Assembly: GCA_928721915.1 (NCBI GenBank) | Contig: CAKMVZ010000007.1 | Span: 26,191 to 90,190 of the forward strand | Direction of reading: 5' to 3' | Source: an uncultured Clostridia bacterium | GTDB taxonomy: Bacteria > Bacillota > Clostridia > TANB77 > CAG-508 | DNA: 64,000 nucleotides | In this document: positions 46,986-55,588 of the stretch, in pieces | How the letters are laid out: each line of letters opens with the position of its first letter | Numbering within the stretch: the first letter of the stretch is position 1 | Program-made: the position numbers and the translations under genes | The notes under the pieces: model-generated | The model's input: only the letters and a program-made list of their open reading frames with translations | Database searches by the model: none | Told to the model about the DNA's origin: nothing

Positions 46986-47429
46986 ATGAGATATATTTCA
47001 AATTTTGAAAATGAAACAATAGAAATTGCCAAGAAAATTGCATCAAATTTAAAATCAGATGATATTATTGTTTTAACAGGAGATTTAGGTTCAGGTAAAA
47101 CAAAGTTTACAGAGGGAATTTTAGATTATTTTGGATTTAAAGATGAAATTTCTAGTCCTACTTTTACAATTGTAAATGAATATAAAAACGAAAAAGTGAA
47201 GATATTTCATTTTGATGTTTATAGATTAGCTGATTTAGATGAATTTTATGCAATCGGTGGAGATGAATATTTTGGAAAAGGAATATGTATAATTGAATGG
47301 GGAGAGCAAGTTGAAGAAGCTCTTCCTAAAAGATATTTAAAAATTGCTTTTTCAAAAGATGATGAAAATGAAAATAAAAGAGTTTTAAGTATAGAAAAAA
47401 TTGATAAAAATAAAAAAAGAGAGGAGTAA
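46986..47429 (+). CDS. tsaE: tRNA threonylcarbamoyladenosine biosynthesis ATPase TsaE
   Basis: 147 aa from ATG 46986, with GGAG seven bases upstream; ATG 46974 is in frame too. Walker A LTGDLGSGKTKFTEG, then SSPTFTIVNEY, HFDVYRL and ICIIEWGEQ, all typical of TsaE. It drives turnover of the TsaB-TsaD complex that makes the t6A37 modification of ANN-decoding tRNAs. The tsaE-tsaB-rimI order is standard in Firmicutes. Confidence 0.95.
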   Translation: MRYISNFENETIEIAKKIASNLKSDDIIVLTGDLGSGKTKFTEGILDYFGFKDEISSPTFTIVNEYKNEKVKIFHFDVYRLADLDEFYAIGGDEYFGKGICIIEWGEQVEEALPKRYLKIAFSKDDENENKRVLSIEKIDKNKKREE

Positions 47430-47431
47430 TA

Positions 47432-48102
47432 ATGAAAAACTTAGCAATAGATACATCTTCTGAAGTTTGCGGAGTAGCTATTTTAGAAGATGATAAACTA
47501 ATAGATGACAATTCTTTAAATAATGGAAAAACTCATTCTGAAAATCTTATGCCTCTTATAAAAGAAGTTTTAGAAAGAAATAATTTGTCTTTAAAAGAAA
47601 TAGATTTGATATCATGTGTTGTGGGACCTGGATCATTTACAGGAATTAGAATTGGTATAGCTGCAGTTAAGGCATTAGCAGAAGTTAATAATATTAAAAT
47701 AGCAAGTATTACGTCTTTAGAATCTTTAGTGCAAAATATAAATTCAAAAACAAAAGTATCAATGATTGATGCAAGAAATGATCAAGTGTATGTACGGAAT
47801 TTTTGATGAAAATTATAATCTTTTAGAACCTTATATAGCAGATGATATTAATGCTTCTATAGAAAGGATTTTAAAATATGATGATATACAAATTTGTGGA
47901 AATGGAGCAGAAAAATTTAAAAATTTAATCTTAGAAAAATCACAAAATATAAAATTTTCTAAAGAAAATATTCAGACAGCAGAAAATGCTGGAAAAGCAG
48001 GCTTTAGGAAATATCAAAAAAATGATTTATTACAAGCAGATACTTTAATTCCAATTTATTTAAGAAAATCTCGGGGCGGAAAGATTAAAAAATAAGAATT
48101 AA
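47432..48102 (+). CDS. tsaB: tRNA threonylcarbamoyladenosine biosynthesis protein TsaB, two CGG +1 sites
   Basis: 222 aa after recoding. N-terminal ASKHA fold: LAIDTSSEVCGVAIL, NGKTHSENLMPLI, VGPGSFTGIRIGIAAVKALA. First skip at CGG 47795-47797 after GTA: NDQVYVGIFDENYNL. Second at CGG 48072-48074 after TCT: IYLRKSGAERLKN, ending at TAA 48100-48102. The second site is easy to miss because the unshifted frame ends soon anyway (RKSRGGKIKK); only the shifted tail matches the family ending LRKSQAER. TsaB is the scaffold partner of TsaD. Confidence 0.93.
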
Positions 48103-48121
48103 TTTTTAAGAAAGGTTTTTT

Positions 48122-48565
48122 ATGTTTATAGATAAAATGAAAATATCAGATTTTGAATTAATAAAAAATAATTTAAAATCTGATTATGATGACTTTTGGA
48201 GCAAAGAAGCTCTAGAGCAAGAATTATTAAATGAAAATAGAATTTATATTTTGGCAAAAGATGAAAATACAAATGAGATTTTAGGTTTTGCAGGAATAAG
48301 CATAATTTTTAATGAAGCTGAACTTATGAATATTGTTGTAAAAAAGAATAAAAGAAAGCATGGTATAGGAAAAGCTTTATTGGAAAAAATAATTAATATT
48401 TGTATAGAAAATAATATTGAAGTTGTAAAACTAGAAGTAAATGAAAATAATATTTCAGCTAAAAATTTATATAAATCTTGTGGATTTATTCAAACAGGAA
48501 AACGTGAAAGATATTATAATAATAAAGATGCAGCTATTTTATTTGATTTAAAAATTAATATATAA
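48122..48565 (+). CDS. rimI: Ribosomal protein alanine acetyltransferase RimI-like
   Basis: 147 aa GNAT protein. EILGFAGISIIFNEAELMNIVV, the acetyl-CoA loop KRKHGIGKALLEKI, LEVNENNISAKNLYKSCGF and GKRERYYNN are standard RimI features. It would acetylate the N-terminal Ala of S18 or a similar substrate. Start ATG 48122 after AAGAAAGG. It follows tsaB by 19 bases. Confidence 0.88.
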   Translation: MFIDKMKISDFELIKNNLKSDYDDFWSKEALEQELLNENRIYILAKDENTNEILGFAGISIIFNEAELMNIVVKKNKRKHGIGKALLEKIINICIENNIEVVKLEVNENNISAKNLYKSCGFIQTGKRERYYNNKDAAILFDLKINI

Positions 48566-48695
48566 TATTTGTCATTTTTTGAAAAAATTTGTTGCAATAT
48601 TTTTTTATTTGATATAAAATTTTAAAAAGAAATTTATATCTAAATAAAATATTTTACATAAGTAAAATTTAAAATATACGGAGGAAAAAGTACTA

Positions 48696-51107
48696 ATGAA
48701 GAAAAAAAGCGAGCTATCTGCTAAAAGTTTAAAAGATGTTTGCAATCCTAATCAATTTAAATTTGAAACAACTAAAGAAATAAATGACTCTAATAATTTA
48801 GTTTATGGTCAAGAAAGAGGAATAAAAGCTTTAGAGTTTGGTCTAGATGTTAAAATAAGCGGTTATAATTTATACTTAGAGGGGACAACTGGTGTTCGGA
48901 AAAACTGTTTATACTAAAAAAGCTTTATTAGCTAGAGCTGCAAAAGAAAAAGTTCCAAATGATTGGTGTTATATTTATAATTTTGAAAATCCGAATGAAC
49001 CAATTGCTGTAAGTTTTCCAGCAGGACAAGGAAAAGTTTTTCAAAATACAATGGAAATGTTTGTAAAAGATATTAGAAAAGATATTAAAAAAACATTTAA
49101 TAATGACGATTTTGAAAAAGAGAAAAAAATTATAAAACAAGAATATGATGAAAAAAGAGAAAAATTATTAGAGCAATTAAATAAAAGAACTTTAGTACAG
49201 GGGTTTCAAGTTAAATCTACAGCAAATGGTGTTTATATGATGCCAGTTTTAGATGGTAAACCATTAGCAGAAGATGAATTTGAAGCATTAGATGATAATT
49301 TAAAAAAGGAATTTGAAGAACGTTCTGAATTAGTTCAAGAGCAAGTTTTTGAAGCTTTAGCTCAAATGAAAGCAATTGAAAAAGATGCTGAGAAAAAAAT
49401 AGAAGAATGGCAGTCAAATGTTGCACTTCTTACTATAAATGTTCATATAAATTCAGTCAAAGCAAATTATAAAAGAAATAAGATAATAGGAAATTATTTA
49501 GAAAATGTAAAAAAAGATATTTTAAAAAACATTTCAGCATTTTTAGCTCCAGACCCAGTTGAAAAAACAGTTCAATCTCCAACTCAAAGACCAGAAGTTT
49601 TGCAACCATGGCTTAATTATAGAGTTAATTTATTTGTTGATAATAGTAAATTAGAAGGCGCTCCTGTTATTATGGATAATAATTATTCATATAACAATAT
49701 TTTTGGTGGAATTGAATATGAAAATCATTATGGTGCAATGAGAACAGATTTTACAATGCTAAAATCAGGGCTAATTCATCAAGCAAATGGTGGATATATT
49801 GTTTTTCAAGCAAAAGATTTACTTGCACATCAGGCATGTTATGAAGCACTAAAAAAAGCATTAAGAACTGAACAAGTTGGAATAGAATCAATTACTGATA
49901 ATAATTCAAATATGGTTTTAGTTTCAATTAAAGCTGGGGCAATACCGTTAAAAGTAAAAGTATTACTTATTGGGAACTCTGATATTTATCATACACTTTT
50001 ATCATGTGATCCAGATTTTAGAAAATTATTTAAAATAAAAGTTGAGTTTGAAGACGATGCTCCAAAAACTCCTGAAAATATACAAAAATTAGCAAATTTT
50101 GTAAGAAATTTTTGTATTCAAGAAGAATTAATAGATTTGGATAAAGAGGCAGTTGCAAAAGTAGTTGAGTATGCTTCAAAAATTGCTGGAGATAAAGAAA
50201 AAATTTCAACTCATTTTAATTCAATAAATGAAGTTGTTGGAGAAGCTGCAACTTGGGCAAAACTTGATAAAGCTAAAATTGTAACAAAAGAATATGTTGA
50301 AAAAGCTTTAGAAGAAAGAATTGAAAGACTTAAAAAATATGATACAAAATATTTACAAATGGTAAAAGAACAAGCTTTATTAATTGACACTGAAGGATAT
50401 AAAAAAGGACAAATAAATGGATTAACTGTTATTACAATAGGTGATTACTCATTTGGAAAACCTGCTAAAATTACAGCCAATACTTATATGGGAAGAGCTC
50501 GGAATTGTTGATATTGAAAGAGAAATTGATATGTCTGGTTCATCTCATTCAAAAGGAATTTTAATTTTAACAGGTTATATTGGTGAACAATATGCAGAAG
50601 ATTTTCCACTTACTTTAACTGCAAGTGTTTGTTTTGAACAATTATATGGAGGAGTTGATGGAGATAGTGCTTCTAGTACAGAACTTTATGCGATTTTATC
50701 TAGTTTATCAGGACTTCCAATTAATCAATCAATTGCAGTAACTCGGCTCTGTTAATCAAAAAGGCGAAATTCAACCTATTGGTGGGGTTAATGAAAAAAT
50801 AGAAGGATTTCATCAAATTTGCAAAATGAGAGGATTTAATGGTGAACATGGAGTTATAATTCCAATTCAGAATGTTAGAAACTTACATTTGTCTGATGAA
50901 GTAATTAATGATGTTAAAGCAGGTAATTTTCATATTTATGCTATAAAAACTATAAATGAAGGAATTGAAATTTTAACAGGAGTTCCAGCTGGAAATAAAG
51001 GTAAAAATGGTAAATTTCCATTAGGAACTGTAAATTATTTAGTAAGCGAAAAATTAAGAAGATATAGTAAACAAACAGAAAAAGATTGTAATAAAAAGGA
51101 AGCCTAA
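48696..51107 (+). CDS. lonB: LonB-like ATP-dependent protease, three CGG +1 sites
   Basis: 802 aa after recoding (AAA_32 plus Lon_C). Skips: C48897 after GTT inside Walker A (EGTTGVGKTVYTKK); C50500 after GCT (GRAGIVDIEREIDMSGSSHS); C50744 after ACT (IAVTGSVNQKGEIQPIGGVN). Walker A, the LonB middle region and the protease domain with catalytic Ser in GVDGDSASSTE and Lys in GGVNEKIEGF are complete only if all three occur. Unshifted translation would stop at codon 73. It degrades or processes unfolded proteins in the cytoplasm. ACGGAGG is the ribosome binding site. Three independent sites in one gene argue for high recoding efficiency. Confidence 0.93.
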
Positions 51108-51124
51108 AGTTAAAAAGGCTTCCT
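51098..51124 (+). terminator. Terminator overlapping the end of lonB
   Basis: AGGAAGCCT (51098-51106) and AGGCTTCCT (51116-51124). The first arm includes the last codons of lonB. The T tail is weak. Confidence 0.6.
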
Positions 51125-51153
51125 AAAATAATAAAAAATTTAGAGGTGGAATT

Positions 51154-52842
51154 TTGGAAACTGTAAAGAAAAACTGGAATTTGATAGCTTGTATTATAAT
51201 AATGATTATTTTAACTATAGTTATGTTTGTTTATATTGATAAAAAAGAAGGATTTCATGAAGATGAAATTTTTTCTTATACAGCTTCAAATAGTAGTTAT
51301 TCAAATATTTTACTTTCCTATGCCAAACAAGATAATGTAGATACTATTTTAAAAACTCCAAATATGTTTGAGACTTTAGGTAATCTTGTTTATTATATGG
51401 TATTTAATCGTGATGAATATGCAGAAAAAGAAAATAGTTTACAAGAAAGGTTAAATACTTCAATTTGGAGAACAAAAGATGAAGTTTGTGAAACTATGAA
51501 AATAGATTCTATTCACGAAGTATTTGACTATTTTACTGTTTATTGGAATACTTCAAGAGATGTACATCCACCACTTTTTTATTTTTTAGTACATTTTGTT
51601 TCAAGTTTATTTTATAATAATTTTTCAAAATACATAATTTTTATAATAAATCTTGCATTTTTTTTGGGAACTTGCATTATTTTAAGAAAAATTGCTATTA
51701 AGTTAAATAAAGAAAATCTTGCTATCCCAATACTTATTTTGTATGGATTAAGTATTGGTGCAATTTCAACTGTAATGTTTCAAAGAATGTATATGATGCT
51801 TACATTTTTTACAGTTTGCTTTTTATATTTAAATCTTAAAATTTATTATAATAATTTTAAGATAGATAAAAAATTAGGAAAATGGCTTGTAATTACTACT
51901 ATACTTGGTTTCTTAACACAATATTATTTTTGTGTTTATGCGGCTTTTTTAAGTTTAATTATGCTTGTTTTAATGCTTAAAAATAAGCATAAAATTGAAG
52001 CTAAAATTTATATTTGGCAATTAATTAAATCAGCGATTATTGGTGTAATTTTATTTTTGCCAAGCATATATCATATATTTTTCTCATATAGAGGAGCTGC
52101 TAAAGCATATAGTGAATTTTCATTTTTTGAAAAATTTATAGCTTTTATTACTCAATTTTTTGATAGCTTTAGTTTATCTAATATAGCTGGAATTATAATT
52201 AGTAGTATTTTAGCAATAATTTTAATTGTAGGAATTATAAAAAATAAAGAAGAAAGAACTTTATATATTTTGTTATTGGTGCCTGTATTTTTAAGCTTTT
52301 TAGTTATTTGTAAATTATCTCCATATAGATCACTAAGATATATAATGAATTTTTTGCCAATTATTGCAATTATAGCAGTTTATTTAATTAATATTTTACT
52401 TGAATGCATATTTAAAAATAAAAAAATAATAATTTTAATTTTAACTGTTTTAGTTTCTATTTTATCTATTGTTGGATTAACTACAAATAAAGTAAAATAT
52501 TTGTATATAGGATATAATGATTATTTGGAAGTTGCTAGAAAATATAGTGATAATAGATTTGTTTTAATTAGTCAAACGAGTTTTGTTCATATATATGACA
52601 TACCAGAAATGAGTATATATAGTGAATCTCTTATAATTGATCCTGACAAATTAGAGCAATTAAAAAATAATATGGAATTAAAACAAGAAAATGAATTTAT
52701 ATTAAGTATTAAAAATTGGGCAGGAGATGTAGATAAAATTTTAAAAGATGTTTTAGACTATACTGGCTTTTCAGAATATGAATTATTATTAAATACAGGA
52801 AATTCTGCAAATTGTTCTGTTTATAGAATTACAAAAAAATGA
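51154..52842 (+). CDS. GT-C family membrane glycosyltransferase (PMT/ArnT-like)
   Basis: 562 aa starting at TTG 51154 after AGAGGTGG. About eleven membrane helices. The first extracytoplasmic loop has the acidic pair of GT-C enzymes (GFHEDEIFSYTAS) and a later loop DVHPPLFYFLVHF, as in family 39/ArnT-like transferases that use polyprenyl-phosphate sugars. A C-terminal extracytoplasmic domain follows the last helix. Acceptor unknown; probably a cell-envelope polymer. The next promoter overlaps its stop codon. Confidence 0.75.
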   Translation: METVKKNWNLIACIIIMIILTIVMFVYIDKKEGFHEDEIFSYTASNSSYSNILLSYAKQDNVDTILKTPNMFETLGNLVYYMVFNRDEYAEKENSLQERLNTSIWRTKDEVCETMKIDSIHEVFDYFTVYWNTSRDVHPPLFYFLVHFVSSLFYNNFSKYIIFIINLAFFLGTCIILRKIAIKLNKENLAIPILILYGLSIGAISTVMFQRMYMMLTFFTVCFLYLNLKIYYNNFKIDKKLGKWLVITTILGFLTQYYFCVYAAFLSLIMLVLMLKNKHKIEAKIYIWQLIKSAIIGVILFLPSIYHIFFSYRGAAKAYSEFSFFEKFIAFITQFFDSFSLSNIAGIIISSILAIILIVGIIKNKEERTLYILLLVPVFLSFLVICKLSPYRSLRYIMNFLPIIAIIAVYLINILLECIFKNKKIIILILTVLVSILSIVGLTTNKVKYLYIGYNDYLEVARKYSDNRFVLISQTSFVHIYDIPEMSIYSESLIIDPDKLEQLKNNMELKQENEFILSIKNWAGDVDKILKDVLDYTGFSEYELLLNTGNSANCSVYRITKK

Positions 52843-52870
52843 TTGACAAATTTTTAAAATGTAGTATAAT
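52843..52870 (+). promoter_or_regulatory. Promoter of the small membrane gene and rpmE
   Basis: TTGACA (52843-52848), 16 bases, TATAAT (52865-52870), starting one base after the preceding stop codon. Confidence 0.75.
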
Positions 52871-52915
52871 AATAAAGTAATTCTGCTTGTTATTTAAAAT
52901 AAAGAGGTGAAGTTT

Positions 52916-53128
52916 ATGGGAGCTAAATTATGGAAAAAAATAGCTTTAGCTGTTTGTATAATAGCGATTTTGTTTAATATAACTAATAAATTGGTTAAAA
53001 AAACAAATTTAAAAGATGAACTTCAAAGTGTTTTAGGTGGAGAAGCAATCTCTTTTTCTGAGGAAAATACTGTAACTGAAAATGATGATAATGGTTCTAC
53101 CGAAAATACGAATACTGCAGAAGAATAA
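52916..53128 (+). CDS. Small membrane-anchored protein, 70 aa
   Basis: AAAGAGGTGAAGTTT precedes ATG 52916; the in-frame GTG 52907 lies in the ribosome binding site and is rejected. Basic start, one helix (IALAVCIIAILFNITNKLV), then an acidic, disordered tail (ENTVTENDDNGSTENTN). No family recognised. Confidence 0.6.
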   Translation: MGAKLWKKIALAVCIIAILFNITNKLVKKTNLKDELQSVLGGEAISFSEENTVTENDDNGSTENTNTAEE

Positions 53129-53196
53129 TAAATGTATAAAATATTTTAAGTTTTAATTATAAAATTAAAATTGCAAGAAAGAGGTGAACATATAAA

Positions 53197-53394
53197 ATGA
53201 AAGAAGGATTACATCCAAATTACGGACCATCTACAATTACATGTGCATGTGGAAATGTTATAGAAACAAATTCAACAAAACCAGAGATGAAAGTTGATGT
53301 TTGTTCAAAATGCCATCCATATTGGACAGGAAGTCTAAAACAAAATACAACAGGTGGTAGAGCAGAGAAGTTTAGACAAAAATACGGTATATAA
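53197..53394 (+). CDS. rpmE: 50S ribosomal protein L31 (zinc-binding type)
   Basis: 65 aa: MKEGLHPNYGPSTITCACG, VCSKCHPYWTGSLK and TGGRAEKFRQKYG. The CxC and CxxC pairs bind zinc, so this is the zinc-containing paralogue. GAAAGAGGTGAAC precedes the ATG. Two TAC-GGN junctions contain CGG out of phase and are read normally. Confidence 0.98.
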   Translation: MKEGLHPNYGPSTITCACGNVIETNSTKPEMKVDVCSKCHPYWTGSLKQNTTGGRAEKFRQKYGI

Positions 53395-53395
53395 G

Positions 53396-53518
53396 GTTCA
53401 AGCGAGAAACGGCGCCTTGCACATTTTTATTCCGTCAGAATCAAATCAACGTACATTAAGTACGCCTCATTGATTCTTCTGTCATAAAAATGCGCAATCC
53501 ACCATTTCTCGCTTGAAC
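53396..53518 (+). repeat. Intergenic hairpin repeat, copy 2
   Basis: 123 bases beginning at the rpmE stop. Arms GTTCAAGCGAGAAA and TTTCTCGCTTGAAC are perfect; then CATTTTTAT/ATAAAAATG, AGAATCAA/TTGATTCT and the tip CGTAC-attaa-GTACG. Related to 24648-24771. Confidence 0.8.
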
Positions 53519-53592
53519 AATAAGTGGAGAGATGTAAATAAAATATTTGTGCTTTTAAGAAGCACTTTTTTTATTTTTTAAGAAGGTGTATT

Positions 53593-54075
53593 ATGTTAGA
53601 AATTAATGTTCTTTGTGTTGGAAAAATTAAGGAAAATTATTTACAAGATGCTATAAAAGAATATTCTAAAAGGCTTTCTAAATATTGCAGATTAAACATT
53701 TATGAGGTTCAAGATGAAAAAGTACCTGATAAAATAAATGATAATATTATAGAAAAAATTAAAAATATTGAAGCTGAGAAGATGCTAAAGTTAATAAAAA
53801 AAGATTCATATATTATAGCTTTAGATTTAAAAGGAAAAGAATATTCATCTAGAGAATTTTCTAAGAAAATTGATAATATAGCTCTTAATTTTAATAGTTC
53901 TATAACATTTATAATAGGAGGAACCTTAGGAATTGGAAAAGATGTTTTAGATTTATCAAAAGAAAAAATTTGCTTTTCTAAAATGACTTTTCCACATCAA
54001 TTAATTAGAGTATTTTTATTAGAACAAATTTTTAGAGGATTTAAAATATCAAATGGAGAGACATATCACAGATAA
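53593..54075 (+). CDS. rlmH: 23S rRNA (pseudouridine-1915-N3)-methyltransferase RlmH
   Basis: 160 aa SPOUT methyltransferase. VLCVGKIKENYLQDAIKEYSK, YIIALDLKGKEYSSREFS, FIIGGTLGIGKDVLD and the end KMTFPHQLIRVFLLEQIFRG ... ETYHR, where the C-terminal His/Arg lie in the active site. It methylates the pseudouridine in helix 69. AAGAAGG precedes the ATG. Confidence 0.97.
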   Translation: MLEINVLCVGKIKENYLQDAIKEYSKRLSKYCRLNIYEVQDEKVPDKINDNIIEKIKNIEAEKMLKLIKKDSYIIALDLKGKEYSSREFSKKIDNIALNFNSSITFIIGGTLGIGKDVLDLSKEKICFSKMTFPHQLIRVFLLEQIFRGFKISNGETYHR

Positions 54076-54195
54076 ATTAAAAATATATTTATAAAAAGAG
54101 TAGAATAAAAATAAAAAAAAAGTAAAAAAATATAGACGAAAACAAAGATTTGTGATAATATAATTACATAAAAAAATTAACAGGGGGTTTTCAAA

Positions 54196-54660
54196 ATGGA
54201 TTGGAAAGAAATTGGAAATAGTATTTTAAACAAAATGAAAACAACAAGAATTTTAGGAATAATTGGTTTAATTCTAATTTATTTTGGCGCTATGATACCA
54301 TTTGTTCAAATAGAATTCTGGGGTTATGAGTCTACATCAGCATATATGGAAGTATATGATAATGGTAAAGGTGTTATGCTAGTATGGCTTTTAATGATAG
54401 CAATTATATATAGTGATATAATTGCAGCTAATTGGCCAAGAGGAAGAAAAGTTTTTGAATATTTAAAAAATCAAAAAATTATATTGATTCCATGTATAAT
54501 AGCTCTTGTAATTTTAATTGCAACAACAGCTTGCATGTTTGATGATTATGATGGAGATATTTCTTTATATCCAGGATATTTCTTAAGCTGGCTTGGATTA
54601 ATTTCAATGGTAGCTTATGGTATTCTTTATAAAGGACATAATTCTAATACAGAAGAGTAA
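54196..54660 (+). CDS. Membrane protein, 154 aa
   Basis: CAGGGGGTTTTCAAA precedes the ATG. Four hydrophobic segments (ILGIIGLILIYFGAMIPFV, GVMLVWLLMIAIIYSDIIA, ILIPCIIALVILIATTACMF, YFLSWLGLISMVAYGILY) with an extracytoplasmic loop after the first. Family not recognised. Single-gene unit closed by a hairpin at 54674-54709. Confidence 0.65.
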   Translation: MDWKEIGNSILNKMKTTRILGIIGLILIYFGAMIPFVQIEFWGYESTSAYMEVYDNGKGVMLVWLLMIAIIYSDIIAANWPRGRKVFEYLKNQKIILIPCIIALVILIATTACMFDDYDGDISLYPGYFLSWLGLISMVAYGILYKGHNSNTEE

Positions 54661-54673
54661 TATATTAGTTTAG

Positions 54674-54709
54674 AAAAATTCTTGAGTTTTTAGGACTCAA
54701 GAATTTTTT
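54674..54709 (+). terminator. Terminator
   Basis: AATTCTTGAGT and ACTCAAGAATT form a perfect stem followed by TTTT. Confidence 0.85.
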
Positions 54710-54791
54710 GCTTTTTTTGGTTGACTTGTGTGTTTATTTAAGTATAAAATAATATAATCAAATAAGAGAAAGTAAACAAAGGAGGAGTTTA

Positions 54792-55472
54792 ATGAAGGAA
54801 ATATTTTTTAGTTTAATCGAATCAGAATATTTTATTATTATTTTTAAATTAATATTAGTATTTATTTTATCAGGTTTTATAGGCTTAGAACGTGCTGCAT
54901 TAAGTAAGCCAGCAGGTTTTAGAACTCATGTACTTGTTGGGATGAGTGGAGTTTTAACAATGATATGTGGCCAATTTTTATTTAATGAATATGGTAGTGA
55001 TATTACGAGAATTCCAGCTCAACTTTTGTCAGGAATTGGATTTTTAGGTGCTGGAACTATTTTAAGAGATGGTTTTAATGTAAAAGGCTTAACAACAGCA
55101 GCTAGCTTATTAGTTGTAGCATGTATAGGTCTATGCGTTGGAGCAGGGCTTTATATTGGAAGTATTATAGCTACAATTGTAGTTTATTTGGTATTAACAT
55201 ATTCAAAATATATATCAGATAAAGTTGAACATTATAATGATTTTTCATTAAATATAATTTCTAGAAAACCAAAAACAATCATTGAAGATATACAAAATTT
55301 ATTAGATAAAAGCAAAATTGAAATTAAAAATATTACAATAGAAGAACCAGAAGTAAGAAATGGTGCAAGTACAATAAAAATTATAGGTCAATATAGAGAT
55401 GAAATTAATAAAAACAAAATTATGTCAAAATTAATGGCAATGGAAGGTATTTCAAAAGTTTTAGAAATCTAA
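54792..55472 (+). CDS. MgtC/SapB family membrane protein
   Basis: 226 aa. The family core is clear: FILSGFIGLERAALSKPAGFR, THVLVGMSGVLTMICGQF, RIPAQLLSGIGFLGAGTIL, VKGLTTAASLLVVACIGLCVG. After the last of about five helices comes a small ACT-like cytoplasmic domain (NIISRKPKTIIEDIQNLL, GISKVLEI). MgtC-like proteins are linked to magnesium or acid homeostasis. AAAGGAGGAG precedes the ATG. Confidence 0.9.
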   Translation: MKEIFFSLIESEYFIIIFKLILVFILSGFIGLERAALSKPAGFRTHVLVGMSGVLTMICGQFLFNEYGSDITRIPAQLLSGIGFLGAGTILRDGFNVKGLTTAASLLVVACIGLCVGAGLYIGSIIATIVVYLVLTYSKYISDKVEHYNDFSLNIISRKPKTIIEDIQNLLDKSKIEIKNITIEEPEVRNGASTIKIIGQYRDEINKNKIMSKLMAMEGISKVLEI

Positions 55473-55588
55473 AATTATAAAGATTTTTATATTTTAAATG
55501 GTTGACTTTTATGTAAAGTAGTTATATAATATTATAGTTAAATTAAGAGAAAATATGTTTTGTGTTATAAAATTTTAGGGAGGAAAAA

